Source: Caulobacteraceae bacterium (lineage in GTDB: Bacteria > Pseudomonadota > Alphaproteobacteria > Caulobacterales > Caulobacteraceae). From it: DNA of 64,000 nt. The DNA lies in the NCBI GenBank assembly GCA_019748095.1, contig JAIEQA010000032.1, positions 16,043 through 80,042 of the forward strand, written 5' to 3'. Shown piece by piece: positions 17,041 to 25,247 of the stretch (position 1 is its first letter; each line of letters opens with the position of its first letter). Position numbers and translations under genes: made by a program. The notes under the pieces were generated by a model, which made no database searches, was not told the DNA's origin, and saw only the letters and a program-made list of their open reading frames with translations.

Positions 17041-17180
17041 TCCTCCCCAGCGGCAAGGCCGATGGGGAGGTGGCAGCGAGCCCTTTGCGAGCTGACGGAG
17101 GGGTTCTGGCCGTCAGCGAGGTCTCCTCCATCACGAAGAGAGGCCGCGTCGTGCCACCTCCCCATCGCTGCGCGACAGGG
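17041..17180. repeat. Nested palindromic intergenic repeat
   Basis: Nested inverted repeats fill the gap between mnmE and the DUF6489 gene: 17061-17075 pairs perfectly with 17152-17166 (15 bp, GATGGGGAGGTGGCA), and an inner stem joins 17091-17098 with 17110-17117. An outer TCCTCCCC at 17041 faces AGGGAGGA near 17176. The layout suggests one copy of a dispersed intergenic repeat family and a long hairpin in RNA. Confidence 0.7.
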
Positions 17181-17196
17181 AGGATACTCCGCAGGT

Positions 17197-17430
17197 TCAC
17201 TTCGGTGTCGTCACCGCCGCCTGCATCAACTGGCGGAACTGTTCCTGGGCCTGGATTCCGAAGCTCGCCCAGGACTTCATCAGCTCTTCCGGCTGCATGG
17301 CCGCGAGGTTGGAGTCCATCCGTTTCTGCATCTCGGCGACCAGATGATCGTTCAGCGGCTGAACATCGGGCAGGCCGAGAAAATGCCGGGCCTCCGCCGG
17401 GGTGCAGTCGATCTCGACATTGACCTTCAT
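17197..17430 (-). CDS. DUF6489 family protein
   Basis: A 77-residue small acidic-to-neutral cytoplasmic protein starting MKVNVEIDCTPAEARHFLGLPDV, which I recognise as the DUF6489 family common in alphaproteobacteria. It is probably all helical after residue 25 (NDHLVAEMQKRMDSNLAAM, then FGIQAQEQFRQLM), and resembles phasin-like short helices. Function unknown. It lies between rho and mnmE on the same strand, with a parS 12 bases upstream of its start. Confidence 0.8.
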   Translation of the reverse strand: MKVNVEIDCTPAEARHFLGLPDVQPLNDHLVAEMQKRMDSNLAAMQPEELMKSWASFGIQAQEQFRQLMQAAVTTPK

Positions 17431-17441
17431 CGTGGTCTCCC

Positions 17442-17457
17442 TGTTTCACGTGAAACA
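17442..17457. promoter_or_regulatory. parS site (perfect)
   Basis: A second exact copy of TGTTTCACGTGAAACA, in the short gap between rho and the DUF6489 gene, about 4.4 kb from the putative origin. It sits 11 bases upstream of the DUF6489 ATG, so ParB binding could affect that gene. Confidence 0.95.
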
Positions 17458-17515
17458 TATCAGAACGACTGCCCTCAGGCAGCCTCGCACCGCGTACGAG
17501 GCGACAGGGCCACCC

Positions 17516-18943
17516 TTATGTATTCATCGACTGGAAGAAGTCGGCGTTGTTCTTGGACTGACGCAGCTTGTCGAGCAGGAACTCGATCGCGTCCTGCGGA
17601 CCCATCGGGTTCAGGATGCGGCGCAGCACATAGGTCTTGGTCAGCTGGTCCTTCGGCGTGATCAGCTCTTCCTTGCGGGTGCCGGACTTCAGCACATCGA
17701 TGGCCGGGAAGATGCGCTTGTCGGCGACCTTCCGGTCCAGCACGATCTCGGAGTTGCCGGTGCCCTTGAACTCTTCGAAGATCACCTCGTCCATCCGGCT
17801 GCCGGTGTCGATCAGCGCCGTGGCGATGATGGTCAGGCTGCCGCCCTCCTCCACGTTCCGCGCGGCACCGAAGAAGCGCTTGGGCCTCTGCAGGGCGTTG
17901 GCGTCGACGCCCCCGGTCAGGACCTTGCCCGACGAGGGAACCGTGGCGTTATAGGCCCGGCCCAGACGCGTGACCGAGTCCAGCAGGATGACGACATCCT
18001 TCTTGTGCTCGACCAGGCGTTTGGCCTTTTCGATCACCATCTCGGCCACGGCGACGTGGCGGGTGGCGGGCTCATCGAAGGTCGAGGCCACGACCTCACC
18101 CTTCACCGTGCGCTGCATGTCCGTCACTTCTTCCGGGCGCTCATCGATCAACAGGACGATCAGCGAGACCTCGGGATGGTTGGCCTCGATCGACTTGGCG
18201 ATGTTCTGCAGCATCACCGTCTTGCCGACCCGCGGCGGGGCGACGATCAGGCAACGCTGGCCCTTGCCCAGAGGCGCGACGATATCGATGACCCGACCGG
18301 AGCGGTCCCGCAGGGTGGGATCCTGGATCTCCATGATCAGCCGCTCATTGGGATACAGCGGCGTCAGGTTGTCGAAATTGACCTTGGTGCGGACCGTTTC
18401 CGGGTCCTCGAAATTGATGGTGTCGACCTTCAGCAGGGCGAAGTAACGCTCGCCCTCGCGCGGGCCGCGCACCGCGCCATGAACCGTGTCGCCCGAACGC
18501 AGGCCGAAGCGGCGGATCTGGGACGGCGAGACATAGACATCGTCCGGCCCCGGAAGATAATTGGCATCGGGGGAGCGCAGGAAACCGAAGCCGTCGGGCA
18601 GCATTTCCAGCGTGCCCGAGGCGATGATCTCGACCTCCTCATCCGCCAGCGTCTTCAGGATGGCGAACAGCAGATCCTGTTTGCGCAGGTTGGAGGCATT
18701 CTCGATATCGAGCTGTTCTGCAAAGGCCACCAGTTCGACCGGCGACTTGTCGTTCAGCTCCTGCAGGGTGATCCGGCCGGTTGGAACGACGGACTCGCCC
18801 TCCTCCTCGGCATCGTCACCGATGTCGGCCGCAACATCGGCGTCATTGGCTCCGTCGGCCTGGGACGTATCCTGAGCCGTCGGCTCGCCGTCAGCGGGCT
18901 CGATCTCGGGCATGTCGTTCGGGGTATCGGTCACATCGGTCAT
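17516..18943 (-). CDS. rho: Transcription termination factor Rho
   Basis: A 475-residue hexameric RNA helicase that ends transcription at unstructured C-rich RNA. An unusual acidic N-terminal extension (about 1-55, rich in Asp, Glu and Ala) precedes the standard Rho N-domain ([19 protein letters not shown]), the RNA-binding OSB fold ([23 protein letters not shown]) and the ATPase domain. Walker A is PPRVGKT, Walker B is [16 protein letters not shown], and the Q/R loops follow. The C-terminus is normal. Rho follows the heme genes on the same strand. Confidence 0.97.
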   Translation of the reverse strand: MTDVTDTPNDMPEIEPADGEPTAQDTSQADGANDADVAADIGDDAEEEGESVVPTGRITLQELNDKSPVELVAFAEQLDIENASNLRKQDLLFAILKTLADEEVEIIASGTLEMLPDGFGFLRSPDANYLPGPDDVYVSPSQIRRFGLRSGDTVHGAVRGPREGERYFALLKVDTINFEDPETVRTKVNFDNLTPLYPNERLIMEIQDPTLRDRSGRVIDIVAPLGKGQRCLIVAPPRVGKTVMLQNIAKSIEANHPEVSLIVLLIDERPEEVTDMQRTVKGEVVASTFDEPATRHVAVAEMVIEKAKRLVEHKKDVVILLDSVTRLGRAYNATVPSSGKVLTGGVDANALQRPKRFFGAARNVEEGGSLTIIATALIDTGSRMDEVIFEEFKGTGNSEIVLDRKVADKRIFPAIDVLKSGTRKEELITPKDQLTKTYVLRRILNPMGPQDAIEFLLDKLRQSKNNADFFQSMNT

Positions 18944-19172
18944 GTCGGAACTCGGGATTCACGCCGTCCCGACCCGGCGTCAGCTGACGTCGGGCGGAGA
19001 AGGATGGGGAGGTGTGGCCTTTCGGCCGAGGGGAACGTCGGGTCCAAGAGCGGCACGGGTCCCGGGGGAACGGCCAGCGATCGGTCGACGCGGAGAGAAG
19101 GGCAGCGCCGCAAGAACGACGCCTCGCCTTTAGCCGAACCACGAACCGAGGGCGCCGGTCAAGCGTCGCGGG

Positions 19173-19640
19173 TCAGAACGTCCACTCTGTCGCCACTGAC
19201 AGCACCATGACAATGGCCAGGACGAACGGTACCTCATTGGTCATGCGCCAGAATTTCGACGTCCGGACCGAGGTTCCGGCCAGAACTCGCTTGCGCTCGG
19301 CCAGCAGATATTCGTGCCAGCCGGTCAGCAACAGGACACCGACCAGTTTCGCGATCATCCACGGCTCATGCAGGAAGCTGAAATCAGCCCCGCCGCCGCT
19401 GCGGACCCAGATCAGGGCGAGACCGAAGACCCAGGCGACGATCATCGCCGGCCGCAGGATGATTGCGATCAGTCGGCCCTGCCAAAGTCGCAACAGCGTC
19501 CGCATCTCGCTCTTCAGCGGTTCGGGCTTATCGGCCTGTTCCGCGTCATAGGCATACAGACGGGGCAGGAACAGAAGACCGGCCATCCAGGCGATCACCG
19601 CCAGGATGTGCAGGCCCCGATCCAGATCATACCAGTTCAT
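19173..19640 (-). CDS. hemJ: Protoporphyrinogen IX oxidase HemJ
   Basis: A 155-residue integral membrane protein of the HemJ family, which oxidises protoporphyrinogen IX to protoporphyrin IX just before iron insertion. Four transmembrane segments are visible. His11 in the first segment (RGLHILAVIAW) and the WHEYLLAERKR loop fit the heme-binding HemJ pattern. Its start overlaps the hemH stop by 4 bases (ATGA), so hemE-hemH-hemJ form one operon running away from the origin. Confidence 0.92.
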   Translation of the reverse strand: MNWYDLDRGLHILAVIAWMAGLLFLPRLYAYDAEQADKPEPLKSEMRTLLRLWQGRLIAIILRPAMIVAWVFGLALIWVRSGGGADFSFLHEPWMIAKLVGVLLLTGWHEYLLAERKRVLAGTSVRTSKFWRMTNEVPFVLAIVMVLSVATEWTF

Positions 19641-20749
19641 GCGGCCCGCTGTTCGGCCTGGAACGGACAGGCCTTCCAGCGTCCCTGACAGCCGGGCCCG
19701 GCCGGAGCCGTTCCGGTGCGGTCGAGACTCTGGACCACCGCCTCGCCCAGGGCCCCGATGAACAGATCGGCGATCCCGACCGCCGGCACCCGCAGATAGG
19801 GGTGAACCCCGGCCTCATGGGCCAGTTCGCCGTATTCGATATCCAGCTCGACCAAGGTCTCGATATGCTCGGACACAAAGGCGATCGGTGTGACCACCAG
19901 ACCCACCCCGTCCGCACCGGCCGCAAGAATGGCGTCCGGCGTCGAGGGCCCCAGCCATTTCAACGGTCCCACCCGGCTCTGGTAGCACAGCAGCCAGTCG
20001 CTCAGACCCGCCAGCTCGGCGACGGCCGCTACCGTCGCCTCAACCTGTTCCTGATAGGGATCGCCGTCCTTGTGCACCAGTTTCTCGGGAATGCCGTGGG
20101 CCGAGAACAGCACCCGGACCGGTCGACCCGGATAGTCACGCTCGGCTACGGCCAGCTGGTTGCGGATGCCCTCGGCCTGGGCCGCGATCCAGCCCGGTGC
20201 CCGGGGATAGCAGCAGATCGCCCGCACCCTGCCGGGGCCGGTGTAGGCGGCCTTCCACGCCTTCAGCGACGACTGGGTCGTGGTGGTCGAGAACTGCGGA
20301 TAGAGAGGCAACAGGACGACCTCGTCCGGCGCATAGGCCGCCACCGCCGCTGCGGCCTCCTCCGTCATCGGATGCCAATAACGCATCGCCATGAAGCTGC
20401 GCACCTCATCATCCGGCAGGAGCGCGGCCAGACGCGCGTCGAGTGCCGCCATCTGGGCCCGGGTCTCACCCTTCAGCGGCGATCCGCCATTGGCGTCCAT
20501 CTGGGCATAGTTGGCCTGGGCGCTGGCCTCGCGCCGCGACGAGATCAGTTTCGCCAGCGGGGTCCGGAACAGACCGGGCAGGCCGATGATGGCGGGGTCA
20601 TTGAACAGGTTGAACAGGAAGGGTCGGACGGACGCCGCGTCGTCCGGCCCTCCAAGGTTGAACAGCACGACGGCTACGCGGCGCGGTCCCCGCTCCGCGG
20701 CGGGAGTCGAAGGCGCTTGGATCGCGGCCGTGCCGGCGTTGCGGCTCAT
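19637..20749 (-). CDS. hemH: Ferrochelatase
   Basis: A 370-residue enzyme inserting Fe2+ into protoporphyrin IX. The N-terminal RRVAVVLFNLGGPD motif and the signature VLFSAHGIPEKLVHKDGDPY, containing the catalytic His, are present. A C-terminal tail with several Cys residues follows. The ATG at 20749 overlaps the hemE stop by 4 bases (ATGA) and gives a short 33-residue N-terminal extension before the conserved core. Confidence 0.95.
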   Translation of the reverse strand: MSRNAGTAAIQAPSTPAAERGPRRVAVVLFNLGGPDDAASVRPFLFNLFNDPAIIGLPGLFRTPLAKLISSRREASAQANYAQMDANGGSPLKGETRAQMAALDARLAALLPDDEVRSFMAMRYWHPMTEEAAAAVAAYAPDEVVLLPLYPQFSTTTTQSSLKAWKAAYTGPGRVRAICCYPRAPGWIAAQAEGIRNQLAVAERDYPGRPVRVLFSAHGIPEKLVHKDGDPYQEQVEATVAAVAELAGLSDWLLCYQSRVGPLKWLGPSTPDAILAAGADGVGLVVTPIAFVSEHIETLVELDIEYGELAHEAGVHPYLRVPAVGIADLFIGALGEAVVQSLDRTGTAPAGPGCQGRWKACPFQAEQRAA

Positions 20750-21783
20750 TGGGCTCCGAGGCGTTTCAGGACCTGCTCGACGTGAGCGATCGGCACGTCC
20801 GGCAGGATGCCGTGGCCCAGGTTGAAGATCCATGGACCGGCACCCCATGCCTCCACAAGCTGGTCGACCCTGCGATCCAGCGCCGCACCGCCGACCCGCA
20901 GCAGCAGGGGATCCAGCGCCCCCTGGATCGGCTTGATCGCCTGGACCTCCCGGCCCCGCTGCAGCGAACAGGCCGTGTCCAGCGCAACGCCCTGCACATC
21001 GACCTCACGGGCGTACTGTGTCGCATGCAGGGCTGACCCGCGCGGAAAGCCGATCAGCGGCACCGTCACGCCCAGTTCCCGCACCCGCGCCACCAGCGCC
21101 TGATGGGGTTTCAGCACCAGCCGTTCGAACAGATCGTCCGGGAGACCCTCAGCCCAGCTCTCGAAGATCTTGAGGGCATCGGCCCCCGCGTCGGCCTGCA
21201 TCTTCAGATACCAGGCGGTCGCCTCGACCAGCACCGCCAGAACCGCATCGACCTTTTCAGGCTCGGCATAGGCGTAGGACCGGGCCGTGGCCCGCTCGCC
21301 CTTGCCAATCGTATTGTGATGCCCGTCCAGCATATAGGTCGCCACCGTCCACGGCGCGCCCGCAAAGCCGATCAGGGCCCGCTCCGGCTCCAGCTGGCTA
21401 CGCACCAGGCTCAGGGTCTGGCCCACCTGATGCAGGTGCTGGCCGGCCCCCTGCGCCAGCTCCCGCATATGCTCCACCGACGGCATCAGTCCCAGCCGGG
21501 GCCCCTCACCGGTCTCGAACCAGACGTCCTGGCCCAGGGCCTGGGGGATCAGCAGGATGTCGGCAAACACGATGGCTGCGTCGAACCCGAACCGCCGCAT
21601 CGGCTGCAGCGTCGCCTCGGCCGCCATCTCCGGGTTCAGGCAGAAGGCGATGAAATCCGGAGCCTGCGCCCGCAAGGCCCGATACTCGGGCAGATACCGT
21701 CCTGCCTGCCGCATGAACCAGACGGGCGGCCGGGCCAGGGTCTCGCCCTGAAGGACACGGATCAACGACGGCGTTGTGCTCAT
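20746..21783 (-). CDS. hemE: Uroporphyrinogen decarboxylase
   Basis: A 345-residue enzyme converting uroporphyrinogen III to coproporphyrinogen III. The N-terminal signature PVWFMRQAGRYLPEY, the FADILLIPQALGQ segment and GFAGAPWTVATYM are all typical. It is the first gene of hemE-hemH-hemJ and the gene that borders the replication origin in C. crescentus. The start lacks a good Shine-Dalgarno and is overlapped by the stop of a small upstream frame (see 21780-21854). Confidence 0.97.
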   Translation of the reverse strand: MSTTPSLIRVLQGETLARPPVWFMRQAGRYLPEYRALRAQAPDFIAFCLNPEMAAEATLQPMRRFGFDAAIVFADILLIPQALGQDVWFETGEGPRLGLMPSVEHMRELAQGAGQHLHQVGQTLSLVRSQLEPERALIGFAGAPWTVATYMLDGHHNTIGKGERATARSYAYAEPEKVDAVLAVLVEATAWYLKMQADAGADALKIFESWAEGLPDDLFERLVLKPHQALVARVRELGVTVPLIGFPRGSALHATQYAREVDVQGVALDTACSLQRGREVQAIKPIQGALDPLLLRVGGAALDRRVDQLVEAWGAGPWIFNLGHGILPDVPIAHVEQVLKRLGAQ

Positions 21784-21854
21784 GTCTTGGCTTTACGGGG
21801 CGAAAGCGCGGTCCTCAAGCCCGCACTCTTCCTCTTGTTCTGATCAAGAATCAT
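21780..21854 (-). CDS. Possible 24-residue leader peptide before hemE
   Basis: A minus-strand ATG at 21854 opens a 24-codon frame (MILDQNKRKSAG..., Lys/Arg-rich, ending KAKT). Its TGA overlaps the hemE ATG by 4 bases (ATGA), the same coupling used by hemE-hemH and hemH-hemJ. hemE itself has no obvious ribosome-binding site, so translational coupling is plausible. There is no homology evidence; it may be a chance frame. Confidence 0.3.
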   Translation of the reverse strand: MILDQNKRKSAGLRTALSPRKAKT

Positions 21855-21994
21855 AAAAGGAATGGAAGCAGACAGCAGGGGGCGGGATCGTGGGGACAGG
21901 ATGCTGTCCGTCCTCCCCGCGATCGCACTTATCCCGGCCCCGGGCGTGAAAGCCGGGACACGGCGCAGGGCCCTGTCGAAACCGGGGATAATCC

Positions 21995-22009
21995 TTAACA
22001 AAACCCTAA
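21995..22009 (+). promoter_or_regulatory. CtrA-like binding motif
   Basis: TTAA-N7-CTAA (TTAACAAAACCCTAA) matches the CtrA consensus TTAA-N7-TTAA in seven of eight defined bases. In Caulobacter, CtrA binding at the origin blocks initiation in swarmer cells. It sits next to a DnaA-like box at 21983-21991. Confidence 0.55.
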
Positions 22010-22058
22010 TGGCCGGGCTCCGGGCCTGACCTCGACCCCGGTCAACGCCTGGGGGTCG

Positions 22059-22073
22059 TTTACCCTTTGTTAG
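22059..22073 (+). promoter_or_regulatory. CtrA-like binding motif
   Basis: TTTA-N7-TTAG matches the CtrA consensus in six of eight bases. Read on the minus strand (CTAACAAAGGGTAAA), it is an imperfect inverted copy of the motif at 21995-22009, 49 bases away. The pairing of two similar sites in one gap makes chance less likely. Confidence 0.45.
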
Positions 22074-22286
22074 GATTTCCCCATGGGCAAGCGCGACCCC
22101 GTTGCGGCCGGGGAAGAAACGCACCCCGGCGTGCCGATCATCCCCGCCTGTCCCCGCTCGCCCGGGGCGATGGCCCGCGCTATAGAAATCCATGCCCCGC
22201 CGACGCGCTGCGGTGCCCCGTCCGATCCACAGGATAACGCCCATTCCCACCCCCTCTGACGCTTCTGTCCCCCCGGGACGTCGGGC

Positions 22287-23156
22287 ATGAGCCCCGCCCG
22301 CCCCGCCGGGGCCTCGCGCCTCGCCACCTATTTTCATGTCCATCTGGTCTCGGATTCGACCGGCGAGACGCTCAACGCCATGGCCAAGGCGGTCACGGCC
22401 CGCTTCGATGGCGTGATCCCGATCGAGCACATCTATGCGCTCGTCCGTTCCGACAAACAGATGGACCGGGTCCTCGGCGAGGTCGCCGCCGCGCCCGGCG
22501 TGGTCCTGCACACCATCGTCGACCGGGAGCTGCGGGCCCAGCTGGAAGAGGGCTGCCGGGCCCTCGACATGCCCCATATCGGCGCGCTTGATCCCCTCGT
22601 GGGGGCCCTCTCCCGCTATCTGGGCGCGGCCCTGTCGACACGGGTCGGGGCCCAGCACACCCTCGACCACGACTATTTCAACCGCATCAGCGCTCTGGAC
22701 TATGCCATGGCCCACGACGACGGTCAGGGCACGGCCGAACAGCTGGAGGGGGCCGACGTCGTTCTGGTCGGCGTCAGCCGGACCTCCAAGACCCCGACCT
22801 GTATCTATCTGGCCCACCGCGGCGTGCGCGCAGCCAATGTCCCCCTCGTCCCGGGTCAGGAAGACGGCGAACGGCTGGTCGGTCTGAAGAATCCCCTCGT
22901 CGTCGGCCTGACCGTGTCGCCGGACCGGCTGGTCCAGATCCGCCGCAACCGCCTCGAGGGTCTGAACGCCACCCACGCCTCGGCCTATGTCGAGCCCGAT
23001 GCGGTCCGCGATGAGACGATCAAGGCCAAACGCGCCTTCGAGCGCCGGGGCTGGCCCACCATCGACGTCACCCGCCGGTCTGTGGAAGAAACCGCGGCCG
23101 CCATCCTGAACCTGCTGACCGAGCGGCGGTCCCACCGTGTCGGAGCCTCATGGTGA
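22287..23156 (+). CDS. ppsR: PEP synthase / PPDK regulatory protein (DUF299)
   Basis: A 289-residue bifunctional serine/threonine kinase and phosphorylase of the PSRP family (homologue of the RP001 frame beside Cori). It controls phosphoenolpyruvate synthase or pyruvate phosphate dikinase by ADP-dependent phosphorylation and Pi-dependent dephosphorylation. The N-terminus YFHVHLVSDSTGETLNAMAKA is typical. The P-loop-like GVSRTSKTPTCIYLA lies near residues 160-174, and SAYVEPDAVRDETIKAKRAF near the end. It is the first gene of the rightward operon and overlaps maf by 7 bases. Confidence 0.93.
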   Translation: MSPARPAGASRLATYFHVHLVSDSTGETLNAMAKAVTARFDGVIPIEHIYALVRSDKQMDRVLGEVAAAPGVVLHTIVDRELRAQLEEGCRALDMPHIGALDPLVGALSRYLGAALSTRVGAQHTLDHDYFNRISALDYAMAHDDGQGTAEQLEGADVVLVGVSRTSKTPTCIYLAHRGVRAANVPLVPGQEDGERLVGLKNPLVVGLTVSPDRLVQIRRNRLEGLNATHASAYVEPDAVRDETIKAKRAFERRGWPTIDVTRRSVEETAAAILNLLTERRSHRVGASW

Positions 23157-23758
23157 GCACCCTGTCTTCCCCCCGTCTGATCCTCGCCTCCCGCAGCGCC
23201 GCCCGCCGCGCCATGCTGACCGCCGCCGGCATCGCCTTCACAACTGAGGATTCGGGTGTGGATGAGGATGCAATCAAGGTCACGCTCGCCGGTCTCGACC
23301 CGGCCGGACTGGCGCTGGAACTGGCCCAGGCCAAGGCCCTCGCCGTCTCCACGCGTGATCCGGACGCCTGGGTCCTCGGGTCGGACCAGACCCTCGCGGT
23401 CGAGGGCGGCATGGTGTCCAAGGCCCCGGATCTGACCGCCGCCCGCGACCGGTTGCTGGCGCTGCGCGGCCGCCCCCACGCCCTGCATGCCGCCGCCGCC
23501 CTCGCGCACGGCGGTGAGGTGATCTGGTCGTCTGTGGATACAGCCCGGATGATGGTCCGCACCTTCTCGGACGCCTTCCTCGACACCTATCTGCAGACCG
23601 AGGGCGAGGCCCTGCTGGGATCCGTCGGCTGCTACAGGCTGGAGGGGATGGGTTCGCAACTGTTTGACCGGGTCGAGGGCGACTATTTCACGGTTCTGGG
23701 CATGCCGTTATGGCCGGTCCTGACCGAACTGCGCCGGGCCGGAGTGATCGCCGCATGA
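23150..23758 (+). CDS. maf: Maf-family nucleotide pyrophosphatase
   Basis: A 202-residue Maf/Ham1-fold protein that hydrolyses non-canonical or modified nucleoside triphosphates. It has the Maf LILASRSAARRAML start, VLGSDQTLAVEGGMVSKA in the middle, and a C-terminal YFTVLGMPLWPVL. The catalytic acidic pattern (SD-Q) resembles the YceF-type subgroup more than the dTTP/UTPase YhdE type; substrate is not assured. It overlaps ppsR by 7 bases and aroE by 4. Confidence 0.9.
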   Translation: MVSTLSSPRLILASRSAARRAMLTAAGIAFTTEDSGVDEDAIKVTLAGLDPAGLALELAQAKALAVSTRDPDAWVLGSDQTLAVEGGMVSKAPDLTAARDRLLALRGRPHALHAAAALAHGGEVIWSSVDTARMMVRTFSDAFLDTYLQTEGEALLGSVGCYRLEGMGSQLFDRVEGDYFTVLGMPLWPVLTELRRAGVIAA

Positions 23759-24600
23759 GCCGTATCCCCATCACCGGGGCCGCCCGGGTCGGCGGCATCG
23801 CTGGCAACCCTGTCACCCATTCCCTCAGCCCGGTCATCCACAACGCCTGGATCGCCGCCGCCGGTCTGGACGCAGCCTATGTGCCCTTCACCCCCCGCGA
23901 TGCGGACGGGTTCGCCGCCCTGGTCGCGGCCGGTCGGGCGGGTCTTCTGGCCGGGATCAACGTCACCGCCCCGTTCAAGGAACAGGCCTTTGCCCTCGCC
24001 GACGAAAGCTCCCCCACGGCGACCGACAGCGGCTCGGCCAATATTCTGGTGTTTCGGGACGGCCGGGTTGTGGCCGACAGCAGCGACGGTCTGGGTCTGT
24101 TGATCGCCCTGCGCACCCAGGCCCCGGACCTGACGCTGGCCGGGACTCCCGTCGTCGTCCTCGGGGCCGGGGGCGCGGCCCGGGCCGCAGCGGCCACTCT
24201 CGCCGGGGCCGGGGCCCGGCCCCGGATCCTCAATCGCACCCCTGCCCGGGCCCAGGCGCTGGCCGACGATCTGGGAGGCGAGGTCAGCGTCGCCGATCCC
24301 GCCTCGGCGTTCGAGGGTGCCGGTCTGGTGGTCAATGCCCTCAGCGTCCGTCCCGACATCGATCTGGACCGGCTGGATCGCCAGACCGTGGTCATGGACA
24401 TGACCTATCGCCCCGTCGTGACGGAGTTTCTCGCGGCGGCCCGTCGCGCAGGGCTGGTGACCGTCGATGGCCTGGCCATGCTGATCGGTCAGGCCGGCCC
24501 CTCGTTTGAGGCCATCTTCGGCACTCCGCCCCCCGATCTCGACCCTCGCCCGCTCCTGCTCGCCCATCTGGGAGAGGCCGTTTCCGGTTCGATGCCGTGA
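23755..24600 (+). CDS. aroE: Shikimate dehydrogenase
   Basis: A 281-residue NADPH-dependent enzyme reducing 3-dehydroshikimate in aromatic amino-acid synthesis. SLSPVIHN (23-30) binds the substrate and Lys75 in NVTAPFKEQ is the catalytic lysine. [12 protein letters not shown] is the NADP-binding loop. The ATG at 23755 overlaps the maf stop (ATGA) and the end overlaps the GTG start of coaE. Confidence 0.95.
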   Translation: MSRIPITGAARVGGIAGNPVTHSLSPVIHNAWIAAAGLDAAYVPFTPRDADGFAALVAAGRAGLLAGINVTAPFKEQAFALADESSPTATDSGSANILVFRDGRVVADSSDGLGLLIALRTQAPDLTLAGTPVVVLGAGGAARAAAATLAGAGARPRILNRTPARAQALADDLGGEVSVADPASAFEGAGLVVNALSVRPDIDLDRLDRQTVVMDMTYRPVVTEFLAAARRAGLVTVDGLAMLIGQAGPSFEAIFGTPPPDLDPRPLLLAHLGEAVSGSMP

Positions 24601-25247
24601 TCGTCCTCGGCCTGACCGGCTCCATCGGCATGGGCAAGTCGACCACGACGGCGATGTTCGCCGATCGCGGGGCCCTGGTCTGGAACGCCGATGCGGCGGT
24701 CCACGCCCTCTATGCCCCCGGCGGGGCGGCGGTCGAACCGCTGGCGGCGGCCTTCCCCGGCGTCGTCGTCGATGGCGCGGTCGACCGGACCCGTCTGGCC
24801 GAGGCCCTGGGCCGCGACGACACCGCCTTTCGCCGGCTGGAGACGATCGTCCATCCCCTCGTCGCCGCCGGGCGGCTCGCCGAACTGGAGGCGGCCCGGG
24901 CGGCCGGCGTACGCCTCGCGGTTCTCGATATTCCGCTGCTGTTCGAAACCGGCGGGGACCGGGCTGTGGACGCCGTCGTCGTGGTCACCGCCGACCCGGA
25001 CATCCAGCGCCAGCGGGTGCTGGCCCGGCCGGGCATGACCCCCGAACGGTTCGCGGCCATTCTGGAACGCCAGATGCCGGATGCCGAAAAACGCCGCCGC
25101 GCCGACTTCCTCATCGACACCGGTGCGGGTCTCGAGGCCGCCCGGGCGCAGGTGGATCTTATCATGGGGACGGTTCTGGCCCCGGGCTGGAAACCGCCCG
25201 GCCGCACCCTTCCAGCCGGCGACGAAACATCCCATGAGGGGGCATGA
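24597..25247 (+). CDS. coaE: Dephospho-CoA kinase
   Basis: A 216-residue P-loop kinase catalysing the last step of coenzyme A synthesis. Walker A is GSIGMGKST (8-16). The [11 protein letters not shown] substrate motif and the lid [19 protein letters not shown] are normal. It starts with GTG, overlapping the aroE stop (GTGA). The C-terminus overlaps dnaQ by 4 bases. Another CoA gene, coaBC, lies 20 kb away in this window. Confidence 0.95.
   Translation: MIVLGLTGSIGMGKSTTTAMFADRGALVWNADAAVHALYAPGGAAVEPLAAAFPGVVVDGAVDRTRLAEALGRDDTAFRRLETIVHPLVAAGRLAELEAARAAGVRLAVLDIPLLFETGGDRAVDAVVVVTADPDIQRQRVLARPGMTPERFAAILERQMPDAEKRRRADFLIDTGAGLEAARAQVDLIMGTVLAPGWKPPGRTLPAGDETSHEGA

Larger units (their letters stand above)
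21784..22286. other. oriC: Putative chromosome replication origin (Cori-like)
   Basis: This 503-base gap between divergent hemE and ppsR is syntenic with C. crescentus Cori, which lies between hemE and RP001 (the ppsR homologue). It contains DnaA-like boxes: 22223-22231 CGATCCACA (7/9 to TTATCCACA; 8/9 to the weaker TGATCCACA form), 21983-21991 reverse TTATCCCCG (7/9) and 21929-21937 TTATCCCGG (6/9). Two CtrA-like split motifs lie at 21995-22009 and 22059-22073. A GANTC (GAATC) is at 21848-21852, and AT-richer stretches at about 21835-21865 and 21988-22010. parAB and three parS sites lie 4-10 kb away, and genes on both sides are transcribed outward. I infer the origin; no replication assay or GC-skew was available. 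Confidence 0.75.
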
